In this document: positions 31,991 through 41,253 of the stretch, in pieces
Layout: each line of letters begins with the position of its first letter
How positions within the stretch are numbered: position 1 is the first letter of the stretch
Source of the DNA: Bradyrhizobium sp. S69
GTDB taxonomy: Bacteria > Pseudomonadota > Alphaproteobacteria > Rhizobiales > Xanthobacteraceae
NCBI RefSeq assembly: GCF_009766005.1
Contig: NZ_LMUK01000051.1
Span: 182,923 to 246,922, forward strand
Reading direction: 5' to 3'
Length of the DNA stretch: 64,000 nucleotides
The notes under the pieces: generated by a model
The model's database searches: none
Told to the model about the DNA's origin: nothing
What the model saw: the letters and a program-made list of their open reading frames with translations, nothing else
Program-made: the position numbers and the translations under genes

Positions 31991-33712
31991 CTACAGCGCC
32001 GGCTTGGCGGCGTCGCCGAGAAAACCATGCAGCGACGCCACCACCTGGGCGCCTTCGCCGATCGCACCGCCGACCCGCTTGACCGATCCCGACCGCACAT
32101 CGCCGACGGCGAATACGCCGGGCACCGAGGTTTCCAACGTCGGCACCGGACGTCCCAGATCCGACTGCGCGCCGGTCACGACAAAGCCGCCACGGTCGAC
32201 CGTCACGCCGCAGCCATCGAGCCAACCGGTGGCCGGATCGGCGCCGACGAACAGGAACAGATTGCGGATTTCGGCCGAGCTGTCCTCGCCGGACAGCCGG
32301 CTGCGCCAGCGCAGGCGTTCGAGGCCTTGCTCGCCTTCCAGGCCGACCACCTCGGTATTGAACATCAAATCGATATTCGGCGTCGCCTCGATGCGTTCGA
32401 TCAGATAACGCGACATGCTGGCGCCGAGGCCGCCGCCGCGAATGATCATACGGACCTTGCGGGCGTGCCCCGACAGGAACACCGCGGCCTGGCCAGCCGA
32501 ATTACCGCCGCCGACCAAGACGATGTCCTGCTCCACGCACAGCCGCGCCTCGACCGGGGAGGCCCAGTACCAGACGCCACGGCCCTCGAACTTGTCGAGG
32601 TTCTCGATCTCGGGACGCCGGTAGCGCGCGCCGCTCGCGACCACGATGGCGCGTGCCCGCAGCTGATCGTCGCCATCGAGCGTCAGCGCGAACGCGCCGT
32701 CGGGCCGCGTGCAATCCAGCGACCTCGCGCTCATCGGAATCATGATCTCGGCGCCGAACTTCTGCGCCTGGTTGAAGGCGCGGCCGGCCAGCGCCTGGCC
32801 CGAAATGCCGGTCGGGAAGCCGAGATAGTTCTCGATACGGGCGCTGGCGCCGGCCTGTCCACCGTAGGCGCGGGTATCCAGCACCGCGACCGTAAGACCT
32901 TCGGAAGCCGCGTACACCGCGGTGGCGAGCCCCGCCGGACCGCAGCCGACAATCGCGACGTCGTAAATCCTGTTTCCGGCCGGGCCGCCGATCATGCCGA
33001 GCGCCCGCGCCAGTTCGGTCTCGCCGGGGTTGCGAAGCACGATGCCGCTGGCGGTGACCGCCAACGGCCAGTCCGACGGCGATGGCGAATAGCGCTCGAT
33101 CAGTTCGGCGGCGTCATGGTCGGTGGCGGGATCGAGCAGGTGACACGGAAAGCCGTTGCGGCTGAGAAAGCTCTGCAATTTGGCGACGCCGGTGGAATTC
33201 GACGGCCCGATCAGCACCGGACCGCCGACGCCGCCCTGGATCAGATTGACGCGGCGCAGGATCAGCGCCCGCATGATGCGCTCACCGAGATCGGCTTCGG
33301 CGACCAGTAGCGCGCGCAGCCGCTCCGGCGGGATCAGCAGCGTCTCGACGTCGCCCTCGGCGTGGCCGTCGACCAGCGCCACGCGGCCGGAGAGCTGGCC
33401 GATCTCGGCCAGAAATTGCCCCGGGCCCTGATCGATCACCGGCGTGACATGGCCAAGGCCGTCGCGCTGGGTGATCGCGACATGGCCGGACAAGAGAACG
33501 AACATGCCACGTCCGGGCTTGCCGGTCTCGAACAGCTTGTCGCCATCCTTGTAGCGGGCGATCGTGCCGAACCGGCGCATCCGCTCGATCTCTTGCGGCG
33601 TCAGCGCGGGGAATGTCTGCTCATGGCGCGGGAATGAGGACGCCAGCGGACCCCGCACCCGCGCGCTGCCTTGTTCAATTTCTTGGTCTTTTTCCGGAAG
33701 GTCTACGCCCAT
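31991..33712 (-). CDS. cNMP-binding / thioredoxin-reductase-like FAD oxidoreductase
   Basis: The 573-residue fusion has an N-terminal cyclic-nucleotide-binding fold (about 40-170: GDKLFETGKPGRGMFVLLSGHVAI, FLAEIGQLSGRVALVDGHA), a linker, and a TrxR-like FAD/NAD domain with VGCGPAGLATAVYAASEGL and VLVGGGNSAGQAAVFLSGHA. The redox CxxC of true thioredoxin reductases is replaced (GVWYWASPVEARLC), so disulfide reduction of thioredoxin is unlikely. The UBP zinc finger gene follows 80 bases later on the strand. The ligand of the cNMP domain is unknown. Confidence 0.88.
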   Translation of the reverse strand: MGVDLPEKDQEIEQGSARVRGPLASSFPRHEQTFPALTPQEIERMRRFGTIARYKDGDKLFETGKPGRGMFVLLSGHVAITQRDGLGHVTPVIDQGPGQFLAEIGQLSGRVALVDGHAEGDVETLLIPPERLRALLVAEADLGERIMRALILRRVNLIQGGVGGPVLIGPSNSTGVAKLQSFLSRNGFPCHLLDPATDHDAAELIERYSPSPSDWPLAVTASGIVLRNPGETELARALGMIGGPAGNRIYDVAIVGCGPAGLATAVYAASEGLTVAVLDTRAYGGQAGASARIENYLGFPTGISGQALAGRAFNQAQKFGAEIMIPMSARSLDCTRPDGAFALTLDGDDQLRARAIVVASGARYRRPEIENLDKFEGRGVWYWASPVEARLCVEQDIVLVGGGNSAGQAAVFLSGHARKVRMIIRGGGLGASMSRYLIERIEATPNIDLMFNTEVVGLEGEQGLERLRWRSRLSGEDSSAEIRNLFLFVGADPATGWLDGCGVTVDRGGFVVTGAQSDLGRPVPTLETSVPGVFAVGDVRSGSVKRVGGAIGEGAQVVASLHGFLGDAAKPAL

Positions 33713-33764
33713 CGCCTCTCACTTCGCTCGAAACAAACTTCATTATGGCGCGGAAGCGCCCCGG

Positions 33765-33977
33765 CTATTTGCCCGGCTTGTTTCCGTCGTCATATGGCAA
33801 GACGTCATCGGCATTGGAAGGTCTTGAAGCCGGATCGCCGCGTCCCCTCGCCTGGGTCTTTCGCCGCTTGAGATTTTCGCGCAGCGCCTGCTTCAACCGG
33901 TGCTGTCGTGAATCCTGCTTCGGATTTCCCGCCGCCGCCCCGGTGTGGCCCTCCGCTCGATCGCTGTCATCCGTCAT
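33765..33977 (-). CDS. small basic hypothetical protein, 70 aa
   Basis: From the ATG at 33977: MTDDSDRAEGHTGAAAG, then a basic helix DSRQHRLKQALRENLKRRKTQARGRG and an acidic end with VLPYDDGNK. Small proteins of this kind are conserved next to this tRNA-Thr in the group. Function unknown; the helix could bind nucleic acid. Confidence 0.6.
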   Translation of the reverse strand: MTDDSDRAEGHTGAAAGNPKQDSRQHRLKQALRENLKRRKTQARGRGDPASRPSNADDVLPYDDGNKPGK

Positions 33978-34288
33978 CGCCAACCTGTCCGAATTCGTCC
34001 CGCAACCGATGGCCGAGATGCATGCCGCAATAAATCGACTTGCGCCACTGCTCCAACGGGCAGTGCCAATTCCGCCGCCGTCGGACATTTATCGTCCGCT
34101 GCCGCGATGCTACGCTGAATTTTCGCAGCAATATCGGCAAATGGCGGCGAAAGCGGGCGGTTCCGCGCCGATTTGGCGGTTTTTAGCGCCCCAAAGCGGC
34201 GTGCCGCGCTTGCGAAGCCGGAGCCCTTGTGGCAAGGATCGGCCCGCCTTGAGAGGCCCTTTGGGCCGATTCCCTTGATCCGGGGCAT
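33978..34288. other. intergenic region before tRNA-Thr
   Basis: These 311 bases hold no convincing gene. The frames crossing them are shadows without good starts. The promoter of the tRNA should lie in the last 60 bases; GGCCC/GGGCC inverted stretches near 34233-34264 may form a hairpin. Confidence 0.3.
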
Positions 34289-34363
34289 GCTGCCGTAGCT
34301 CAGTGGTAGAGCACTCCATTGGTAATGGAGAGGTCGACAGTTCAATCCTGTCTGGCAGCACCA
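34289..34363 (+). tRNA. tRNA-Thr (GGT)
   Basis: A 75-base cloverleaf with encoded CCA: acceptor GCTGCCG with TGGCAGC, D-arm GCTC/GAGC, anticodon stem CTCCA/TGGAG with loop TTGGTAA (anticodon GGT), and T-arm GACAG/CTGTC with TTCAATC. Confidence 0.97.
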
Positions 34364-34518
34364 TCGCTTTCGCCGCAAGATCCGTTTTCGCCGCAAAACC
34401 CCCTGCAAAATCAGTCGCCCGACCCGTCACGCGGAACATGGGGGCGGTCGACCATCGGCGCTCGACGGGCTACGGTCAGGTTGATAAGCCCTGACCGCAG
34501 GGAAGTTTGAGTCGAGAT

Positions 34519-36012
34519 ATGACCGTTGCGATCGAGATGGGACACACCAAAGCGGGCGCCCTGGCCGCTGTGGACCTCGAGGAATTGCTGGCTACGCGCC
34601 TGCTGGTGCAGGGCAATTCCGGCTCCGGCAAATCGCATCTGCTGCGACGGCTGCTGGAACAAAGTGCCCCCTGGGTGCAGCAGACCATCATCGATCCCGA
34701 AGGCGACTTCGTAGCGCTGGCGGACCGTTTCGGCCACCTCGTGATCGATGCGCAGGACCATACCGAGCGTGGCCTGCAAGTCGCCGGCGAACGCGCGCGC
34801 ATCCATCGCGTCTCCACGGTGCTCAATCTCGAGGAACTCGACGCCGAGAACCAGATGCGGCGCGCCGCTGCCTTTCTCGGCGGGCTGTTCGAGGTGGGCC
34901 GCGACCACTGGTACCCGATGCTGGTGGTGGTCGACGAAGCGCAACTGTTCGCACCGGCCGTCGCCGGGGAGGTTTCGGACGAGGCGCGCAAACTTTCGCT
35001 CGCCGCCATGACCAACCTGATGTGCCGAGGCCGCAAACGCGGGCTTGCGGGGGTGATCGCAACCCAGCGATTGGCAAAACTCGCCAAGAACGTCGCCGCC
35101 GAGGCTTCCAATTTCCTGATGGGGCGTACCTTCCTGGATATCGACATGGCGCGCGCCGCCGACCTTCTCGGCATGGAACGGCGGCAGGCGGAAGCCTTCC
35201 GCGATCTGGAACGGGGGCAATTCATGGCGCTGGGCCCGGCGCTCTCGCGCCGCCCGCTGGAGCTGCGCATCGGTCCGACGGATACGCATCCGCGCAACGC
35301 GTCCCCCCGGCTGATGCCGATGCCGAGTGCGACACTGGAGGACGTGCGCGCCACCATTCTCGCAGCACCGCCGCCGGAAAATATCCGATCGCAGCGCCGA
35401 CCGCCGTCGTCACCCGACCTGCTCGGCCAGTTGATGATGGCAAAGTCCGCGGCGCTGGAGGTTGGTCCCGAAACAATAGAGCAGCCACTGAGCGCCGAGG
35501 AACTGGCCGAGCGGGGTGAGCGCGTGGAGCGCATTCTGCGCGCCGTCATGGCCGAACCCGATGCGGGGTTCCGTGTCATCGGCGTGCTCTATCAGGAGTT
35601 CGTGGTCCGCTGCCGGATCGAAGGGCTCGGTGCAGCCGTCCCCGACCTCAGCGACTTCCGCCGCATGCTAACGCATGCCCGTGCCGGCCTCGACTCCGAT
35701 ATGGCGAAGGACGATTCGTGGCAGGACGTCTCGGTTCGCGCCTCGATCCTGCCCGAGGACATGCAGGGCGTCTTCATGATGGTCGCCCGCGCCGCGAAGG
35801 AAGGGTGGCCCTGCCCGAGCGATGCCGCGATCGCCCGCGCCTATGGCTCGCACTCGTTGCGCCGTGCGCGCCGCCTGCTGACCTACATCGAAGAGCAAGG
35901 CTTGATCGTCTGCCAGCTCGACGGCACCGGCCGGCGGATCGTGACGCTGGTCGAACTGGCCTGGGCGACCGCGCCTGGCGATCCCAATGCCGAGGAAGTA
36001 CCTGCCGGGTAG
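34519..36012 (+). CDS. HerA-like ATPase
   Basis: The ATG at 34519 is chosen over TTG at 34507; the product is 497 residues. The Walker A is VQGNSGSGKSHLLRRL (about 31-45), the Walker B is MLVVVDEAQLFAP, and the sensor region is RGRKRGLAGVIATQRLAKL. These are motifs of HerA/DUF87-type helicase-like pumps. HerA normally pairs with the NurA nuclease, which is absent here. The C-terminal 200 residues have winged-helix-like features (HSLRRARRLLTYIEEQGLIV). Similar orphan ATPases occur in many rhizobia. Confidence 0.85.
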   Translation: MTVAIEMGHTKAGALAAVDLEELLATRLLVQGNSGSGKSHLLRRLLEQSAPWVQQTIIDPEGDFVALADRFGHLVIDAQDHTERGLQVAGERARIHRVSTVLNLEELDAENQMRRAAAFLGGLFEVGRDHWYPMLVVVDEAQLFAPAVAGEVSDEARKLSLAAMTNLMCRGRKRGLAGVIATQRLAKLAKNVAAEASNFLMGRTFLDIDMARAADLLGMERRQAEAFRDLERGQFMALGPALSRRPLELRIGPTDTHPRNASPRLMPMPSATLEDVRATILAAPPPENIRSQRRPPSSPDLLGQLMMAKSAALEVGPETIEQPLSAEELAERGERVERILRAVMAEPDAGFRVIGVLYQEFVVRCRIEGLGAAVPDLSDFRRMLTHARAGLDSDMAKDDSWQDVSVRASILPEDMQGVFMMVARAAKEGWPCPSDAAIARAYGSHSLRRARRLLTYIEEQGLIVCQLDGTGRRIVTLVELAWATAPGDPNAEEVPAG

Positions 36013-36024
36013 ACTGAAGCGAAC

Positions 36025-36693
36025 TCAAGCGCTCGCGGGCGCGAACCGCCCGTCGCGCAGAAACGCGATGGTCTGCTCGATCGCGGCGGGGTGCCGGAGC
36101 AGCCCGGGATGCGACGCTCTCACGATGGTGTGGTCGGTCATGCCGTCGAGCCTGGTGCGCTCAACCGAAACCTTGCCGTCGTTCGGCCGCGGCAGGATCA
36201 GGAATGACGAAATCGGATCGATCGTGCCAACGCCCGCCACGATGCCGAGGTCGTAGTCGATCGGCGGAAGCGCGCGCAGCGCCGGATCCTGTTGCGTCGA
36301 CAGTTGCAAGCCGGCCGGGCCGTAAAACGCCCGGTAGATCGCAAACCGCTGTAGAATATCAGCGACTTCGCTGCCGCCGTTCGGCGTGCCCAGCATCACG
36401 ACGCGCCCCAGCCGCGGCGGCCGGTATCTTGCCAGATAGACCCTGATCAACAATCCGCCCATGGAATGGCCGACGAAATGAATCGACCCGTCGGTTCGCG
36501 CCGTGAAGCGTGCGATGTCGGGCGCGATATCCGCCGCGAGCACCTCGAGCGGCTTGCTGCGGCTCGCGTAATTGAGATTGAGCGTGGTAAACCGCGATCG
36601 ATGCAACGCGGTTTCGATTTTGTTCAGGGATCGCGAGGTCCGTGCGATGCCGTGCAGCAGCACCACACCGTCAGAGCATCCTCCGCCGATCAC
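36025..36693 (-). CDS. alpha/beta hydrolase (lipase-like), GTG start
   Basis: The GTG at 36693 overlaps the stop of the aas-like gene by 4 bases (GTGA), which gives 222 residues and a protein that begins directly with VVLLHGIARTSRSL. The nucleophile elbow is FVGHSMGGLLIRVYLAR, and GTPNGGSEVADIL follows as in lipases/PGAP1-like esterases. The C-terminal His is in TIVRASHPGLL. Coupling to a phospholipid acyltransferase suggests a role in lipid turnover. Confidence 0.85.
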   Translation of the reverse strand: MIGGGCSDGVVLLHGIARTSRSLNKIETALHRSRFTTLNLNYASRSKPLEVLAADIAPDIARFTARTDGSIHFVGHSMGGLLIRVYLARYRPPRLGRVVMLGTPNGGSEVADILQRFAIYRAFYGPAGLQLSTQQDPALRALPPIDYDLGIVAGVGTIDPISSFLILPRPNDGKVSVERTRLDGMTDHTIVRASHPGLLRHPAAIEQTIAFLRDGRFAPASA

Positions 36694-39600
36694 GCCACGT
36701 CCTGTTCCGGCACGCTGGCGATCTCCCTGGCCATCGTGGTCGCAGCGACGTAGTCGGTCTTGCCGGAGCCCAGCAGCGGCACCTTTTCCACCACCAGGAC
36801 AGTGCCGGGAACGGAGAGGTCGGACGCGCCCTTGGCTTTCGCCTCGCGTTGCATGGCGGCGCGGTCGGCGCCCTTCTGCGTGGTCAGAAGCACGACGCGC
36901 TCGCCCTTGCGCGGGTCCGGCAGCGACACCGCCACTGAAATGGCCTGTGGCCAAAGTGCCGCGGCAATGGATTCGACGGCGGAGAGCGAAACCATCTCGC
37001 CTGCGATCTTGGCAAAGCGCTTGGCGCGGCCCTTGATCGTGATGAAGCCCGCAGTATCGACCGTCACGATGTCGCCGGTGTCGTACCAGCCCTCCGGCGG
37101 CGGCTCGAGCACGCCAGGATTCTCCGCGCGCAGATAGCCGAGCATCACGTTGGGGCCGCGCACCGACAGACGGCCACCCTCGTCGATGCCGGGAACGGGA
37201 TCGAGTTTGTAATCCATCAGTGGCGAGAGCCGGCCGACGGTGCCCTGGCGATTGGCCATCGGCGTATTCATCGCCAGCACCGGCGCGGTCTCGGTGACGC
37301 CATAACCTTCCAGCACCCGGATGCCATAGCGCTCCATGTAGACCTGCCGGGTTCGTTCCTTGACCGCCTCCGCCCCGGCCACCACCAGCCGCAGCGTGCG
37401 GAAGTCGTAGGCGTGCGCCGAGCGCGCATAGCCGGTCAGGAAAGTGTCAGTGCCGAACAGGATGGTGGCGCCGGTCTGGTAGATCAGTTCGGGCACGATC
37501 CGGTAATGCAGCGGCGACGGATACATGAAGATCGGAATGCCCGCGAGCAGCGGCATGATGGTTCCGCCGGTCAGGCCGAACGAATGAAACACCGGCAGCA
37601 CGTTGAACACCCGGTCATTGGCATTGGCATCGACCCGCGCCAGCGACTGCGCGGCGTTGGCGAGAATGTTGCGGTGGGACAGCACGACGCCCTTGGGCGT
37701 GCCCTCCGATCCCGACGTGAACAGGATGACGGCCGGATCGTCCGCCTTGCGGACGACGCGCGGCTGGGTGCCTGCCAAAAGGCCCGTGATCTTGTCACGG
37801 AGACCGATCGTGTCGCGCACGTCTTCGAGATAGACGATATCAGCCGCGGGGCCGATCGCGGAGATCAGTTTGTCGAGCTTGCCCTTTTCGATGAAGGCGC
37901 GCGAGGTCAGCACGGTGCGAACCTGCGCGGTCTTAATCGCGCTGAGCACGCTGACAGGGCCGGCCGAAAAATTCAGCATCGCGGGCACGCGCCCGATGCT
38001 CTGCAACGCCATGAACACCACGGCGACGCCGGCCGAATTCGGCAGCAGCACCGCGACATTCTCGCCAATTTCAGTACCCTGGCTGAGGCGCCGGCTCAGC
38101 ACCTGCGCGCCCAGGATCAGCTTGCGATACGTCAGTTTGGTACCGAGCGCGTCCTCGATGATCGGCTTGCCGGTGTCGCGGTCGCGATAGGCATGGGCAA
38201 GCCCCTCGAACAAGGTCTGGTCGAGCATCGCGGTCTTCACCATGGCGTCGATCATGACGTCCTGCAGCGCGGCACCGGCGGCGTTGCGCCGCGCCTTGCC
38301 GCGCAGGGCGTCGTCGACCGCGAGCTTCACCGGCGGCAGGATCGAGATCGTCACCTTCGGAAACCAGACGCGCTTGATCTCGCCGTGCTTGAGATAGCTG
38401 AGATGCGAACGTTGCGCGCCCTCGATGCGGACCGGCACCACCACCGCGTCCGCCTTGTCGGCGATCATCGCGGTGCCGTCATACACCTTCATGATCGATC
38501 CGGTCACCGTGATGCGGCCCTCGGGGAAAATCACCACCGGCTCGCCGGTCGCGACCAGCTTGATCAGGTCGCGCGCCGCCAGCGGCTTGGAGGGGTCCAT
38601 GGTGTAGTGACGGATCATCTTGAGGAACGGCTTGGCCCACCAGGCCTTCGCAATGCCGGTGTCGACCGCGAAGCTGGCGTCGACCGGCAGCACGGCATGC
38701 AGCAGCGGGCCGTCGATCAGGCTGACATGGTTGGGCGCGATCAGCATGCGGGTACCGGCGGCCGGCAGGTTTTCCAGGCCGCGCACCTCGACGCGAAACA
38801 GCGCGCGGAACAGCAGGGTCCCAAAATCGCGGACGCCTTCCTTGCCCCAGGTCGCCAGCACGAACCAGACCATGGCGAAGGTTGCGATCGCGAGGCTGAA
38901 GAAGATCCAGGCCACCGCGAGACCCATGCCCTGCACCAGTGCCACGACCAATGAGCCGACAACCATGAATCCGGCCTGCAACACGTTGCCGGCGGCGATG
39001 ACGCGGGCGCGTTCGGACGGCGCGCTCCAGGCCTGCACGGCCGCAAAGGACGGCACCACGAACAAACCGCCACCAAAGGCGAAGACGAAAAAGCCGGCCA
39101 GCATGCGAAAGCCGTCGGCCGAGCGTGCGAACGACGACGGATCGACCTCGCTGCCATGCGCCGCGTGTCCGATCGCCCACGCCAGATCCAGTCCGACCAA
39201 GCCCATGACGATGCCGCCGATCGGCACCAGCGCGAGATTGGGACGAGCGTGGCTGAGATGGGCGGCGAACACCGAACCCGCAGCGATGCCTATCGCGAAG
39301 GTCGCGAGACAAAGCGTGACGACGCCTTCGGTGCCGCCGATGCCGTCCTTGATCACGGCGGGCAACAGCGACAGCACCACCGCGCCGACCAGCCAGAACC
39401 ACGACACGATCACCATGCCGTCCCACAGCCGCGGTTCGGCATACAAGGTCTTCAACAGCCGCACGGTCGACGTCCAGGGATTGCGGGTGATCGCAAGATC
39501 GGGCGCCGACGGAACCGTCGCCGGGATCCGCGCGGCAAACGCCCAGCACACCACCGCAAGACCGACCACCGCGAGCGAGATCCAGCCCATATGCGTCGAT

Positions 39601-40094
39601 CCCGAGACGAACAGTCCGCCGGCGATGGTGCCGATCAGGATCGCCATGAAAGTCGCGCCCTCGACCAGAGCGTTGCCCATCGCAAGTTCGGCGGTCGACA
39701 ATTGATCGGGCAGGATGCCGTATTTGACCGGTCCGAACAGCGCCGCGACGACGCCGAACAGGCCGAGGGCTACAAACAACAGCGGCACGGAATGCAGGAA
39801 AAAGCCCCCGGCCGCGAAGCAGGCGGCGAAGATCTCGAAGAATTTCAGCCGACGGGCGACGACCGATTTGACATATTTGTCCGCGAGTTCACCGCCGAGC
39901 GCCGAGAGCACGAAGAAGGGAAAGATGAACACCGCGGCCGCGACCGTCACCAGCGAGCCGCCGTGGCCGGACGCAACGCCATAGAGGATCATGATGACGA
40001 GGGCGTTCTTGAGAACGTTGTCGTTCAGCGCCGAACAGAACTGCGCCCAAAACAACGGCGCGAAACGGCGCGACGACATCAATTCCTTGATCAT
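36690..40094 (-). CDS. aas: Aas-like MFS / acyltransferase / acyl-ACP synthetase fusion
   Basis: From the ATG at 40094 the product has 1134 residues in three parts. An LplT-like MFS transporter comes first (about 1-410, starting FAPLFWAQFCSALNDNVLKN), then a PlsC acyltransferase with NHVSLIDGP and FPEGRIT. Last is an AMP-forming acyl-CoA/ACP synthetase with FTSGSEGTPKGVVLSHRN and the GYGVTET motif. In E. coli LplT and Aas are separate and repair lysophospholipids by flipping and re-acylating them; here the path is in one chain. Confidence 0.93.
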   Translation of the reverse strand: MIKELMSSRRFAPLFWAQFCSALNDNVLKNALVIMILYGVASGHGGSLVTVAAAVFIFPFFVLSALGGELADKYVKSVVARRLKFFEIFAACFAAGGFFLHSVPLLFVALGLFGVVAALFGPVKYGILPDQLSTAELAMGNALVEGATFMAILIGTIAGGLFVSGSTHMGWISLAVVGLAVVCWAFAARIPATVPSAPDLAITRNPWTSTVRLLKTLYAEPRLWDGMVIVSWFWLVGAVVLSLLPAVIKDGIGGTEGVVTLCLATFAIGIAAGSVFAAHLSHARPNLALVPIGGIVMGLVGLDLAWAIGHAAHGSEVDPSSFARSADGFRMLAGFFVFAFGGGLFVVPSFAAVQAWSAPSERARVIAAGNVLQAGFMVVGSLVVALVQGMGLAVAWIFFSLAIATFAMVWFVLATWGKEGVRDFGTLLFRALFRVEVRGLENLPAAGTRMLIAPNHVSLIDGPLLHAVLPVDASFAVDTGIAKAWWAKPFLKMIRHYTMDPSKPLAARDLIKLVATGEPVVIFPEGRITVTGSIMKVYDGTAMIADKADAVVVPVRIEGAQRSHLSYLKHGEIKRVWFPKVTISILPPVKLAVDDALRGKARRNAAGAALQDVMIDAMVKTAMLDQTLFEGLAHAYRDRDTGKPIIEDALGTKLTYRKLILGAQVLSRRLSQGTEIGENVAVLLPNSAGVAVVFMALQSIGRVPAMLNFSAGPVSVLSAIKTAQVRTVLTSRAFIEKGKLDKLISAIGPAADIVYLEDVRDTIGLRDKITGLLAGTQPRVVRKADDPAVILFTSGSEGTPKGVVLSHRNILANAAQSLARVDANANDRVFNVLPVFHSFGLTGGTIMPLLAGIPIFMYPSPLHYRIVPELIYQTGATILFGTDTFLTGYARSAHAYDFRTLRLVVAGAEAVKERTRQVYMERYGIRVLEGYGVTETAPVLAMNTPMANRQGTVGRLSPLMDYKLDPVPGIDEGGRLSVRGPNVMLGYLRAENPGVLEPPPEGWYDTGDIVTVDTAGFITIKGRAKRFAKIAGEMVSLSAVESIAAALWPQAISVAVSLPDPRKGERVVLLTTQKGADRAAMQREAKAKGASDLSVPGTVLVVEKVPLLGSGKTDYVAATTMAREIASVPEQDVA

Positions 40095-40204
40095 GCCTGG
40101 TTCCTTTTGACGGACAAGCTCAACAACCTCAGTTTGCTCAAGCAGGCAACTGCATCGCAAGGAGGAATATCGGGGATGCACAATGCGCGGTTAATGGGCA
40201 GATT

Positions 40205-40486
40205 TTACGACCGTTCGTTACTCAACAGTTTCTCGGTTCGCGCTTCCTCGATGCGGTTGATCATCCGGCTGGATTCATGGAGGTCGCGAATATTCTTCGA
40301 CAGCGTGAAGCAGGACTGCACCACCAGTACCATGCCCATTGCGAAATAAGCACGAACCCACCAATCCAGCGGCAGCGCGGCGATACCGCCGGCGAGCATC
40401 AGGACCGACGCTGCGAACGACGCATAGCTGAAATTCACCCACGCGCCGGTGGGACGTACAACGGGAGACACTTGCTGAAAAGACAT
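40205..40486 (-). CDS. YiaA/YiaB family inner membrane protein
   Basis: The 93-residue protein has two membrane segments in the order of the YiaAB domain (WVNFSYASFAASVLMLAGGIAAL and WVRAYFAMGMVLVVQSCFTLSKNIRDLHE). E. coli YiaA/YiaB are stress-induced membrane proteins of unknown role. It follows the PspA-like gene by 47 bases on the same strand, forming a small envelope-stress cluster. Confidence 0.85.
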   Translation of the reverse strand: MSFQQVSPVVRPTGAWVNFSYASFAASVLMLAGGIAALPLDWWVRAYFAMGMVLVVQSCFTLSKNIRDLHESSRMINRIEEARTEKLLSNERS

Positions 40487-40533
40487 GACGGTTCCTTATC
40501 GATCTGATTGGTGTCGGAGGCTTGGTGAAATGT

Positions 40534-41229
40534 TCAAGGCTGCGGGTTGATTTCGAGCCCGCTTTCGATCAGCACCGGTGCGGCGGCGATCATGCGCAGG
40601 CGCACCATCACATCGGCGGGGCTGACCGTGACCGGACGGCCAAAGCCCTGGTCCGACAGCCGCTCGATCAGGCGATCGGCCTGCGGGGCCATCTCTTCGC
40701 GAATCGCCCTGGCGTCGGCATTGTCGGCGTTGATCTGTTCCAGGGTGGTTTCCGCTGCCGCGAGACCGTCATGCCCGGGATGCGACAGGGATGCCGCGCC
40801 ATTCAACGCGCTGCCGACCCGCGCCAGCCGGCGGCCACGGTCGAGATCGGCCAATCGGCGGCGTTGGCTGTCGACTTCACGGCGGGCGAGCGCGACCTCG
40901 GCGGCAAAGCGCTGCGAGGCGCGCTCGGAAGCTTCGAGCTCGGTGCGGATGGCCGCGATGGTTTGCGTAGCCGCGAGCGCCAGATCATCGCGGCCGGCGC
41001 GGATTGCTTGAACCGCACGCTGCTCGATATCGTTGACTTTCAACGTCAGGGACTCGCGACGCGCGATCTCCCGGGTTTCTTCCGCCACGGCCACCGCGAG
41101 CGCGCGACGGGCGGCGATGTGAGCGGATGCGGCGGCGGCGATCGATCGGTCGAGATTCGCGGCCGGCGCGGCGCTCGACCGCAGCCATCCGGAAATGAAG
41201 TTCGTGATCAAGCTCAGGGTTTCGCGCAT
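40534..41229 (-). CDS. pspA: PspA/IM30 family protein
   Basis: The 231-residue protein is helical and mostly coiled coil, starting MRETLSLITNFISGWLRSS, an amphipathic helix, and continuing with RSIAAAASAHIAARRALAVAVAEETREIARRE. This is the PspA/Vipp1-like pattern, acting on the inner face of the membrane under envelope stress. It is Ala/Arg-rich and has a longer C-terminus than E. coli PspA. It lies between a small hypothetical and YiaA/B, all on the minus strand. Confidence 0.75.
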   Translation of the reverse strand: MRETLSLITNFISGWLRSSAAPAANLDRSIAAAASAHIAARRALAVAVAEETREIARRESLTLKVNDIEQRAVQAIRAGRDDLALAATQTIAAIRTELEASERASQRFAAEVALARREVDSQRRRLADLDRGRRLARVGSALNGAASLSHPGHDGLAAAETTLEQINADNADARAIREEMAPQADRLIERLSDQGFGRPVTVSPADVMVRLRMIAAAPVLIESGLEINPQP

Positions 41230-41253
41230 GGCACGGGCTCCCGCGTTTGGCCG

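Noticed and set aside
32004..33310. Plus-strand frames opposite the cNMP/FAD oxidoreductase
   Set aside because: They mirror the minus-strand gene, lack motifs, and have the Arg/His/Gln bias of shadow frames.
37413..40349. Long plus-strand frames opposite the aas-like gene
   Set aside because: They are Arg/Gln/His-rich shadows without motifs or good starts.
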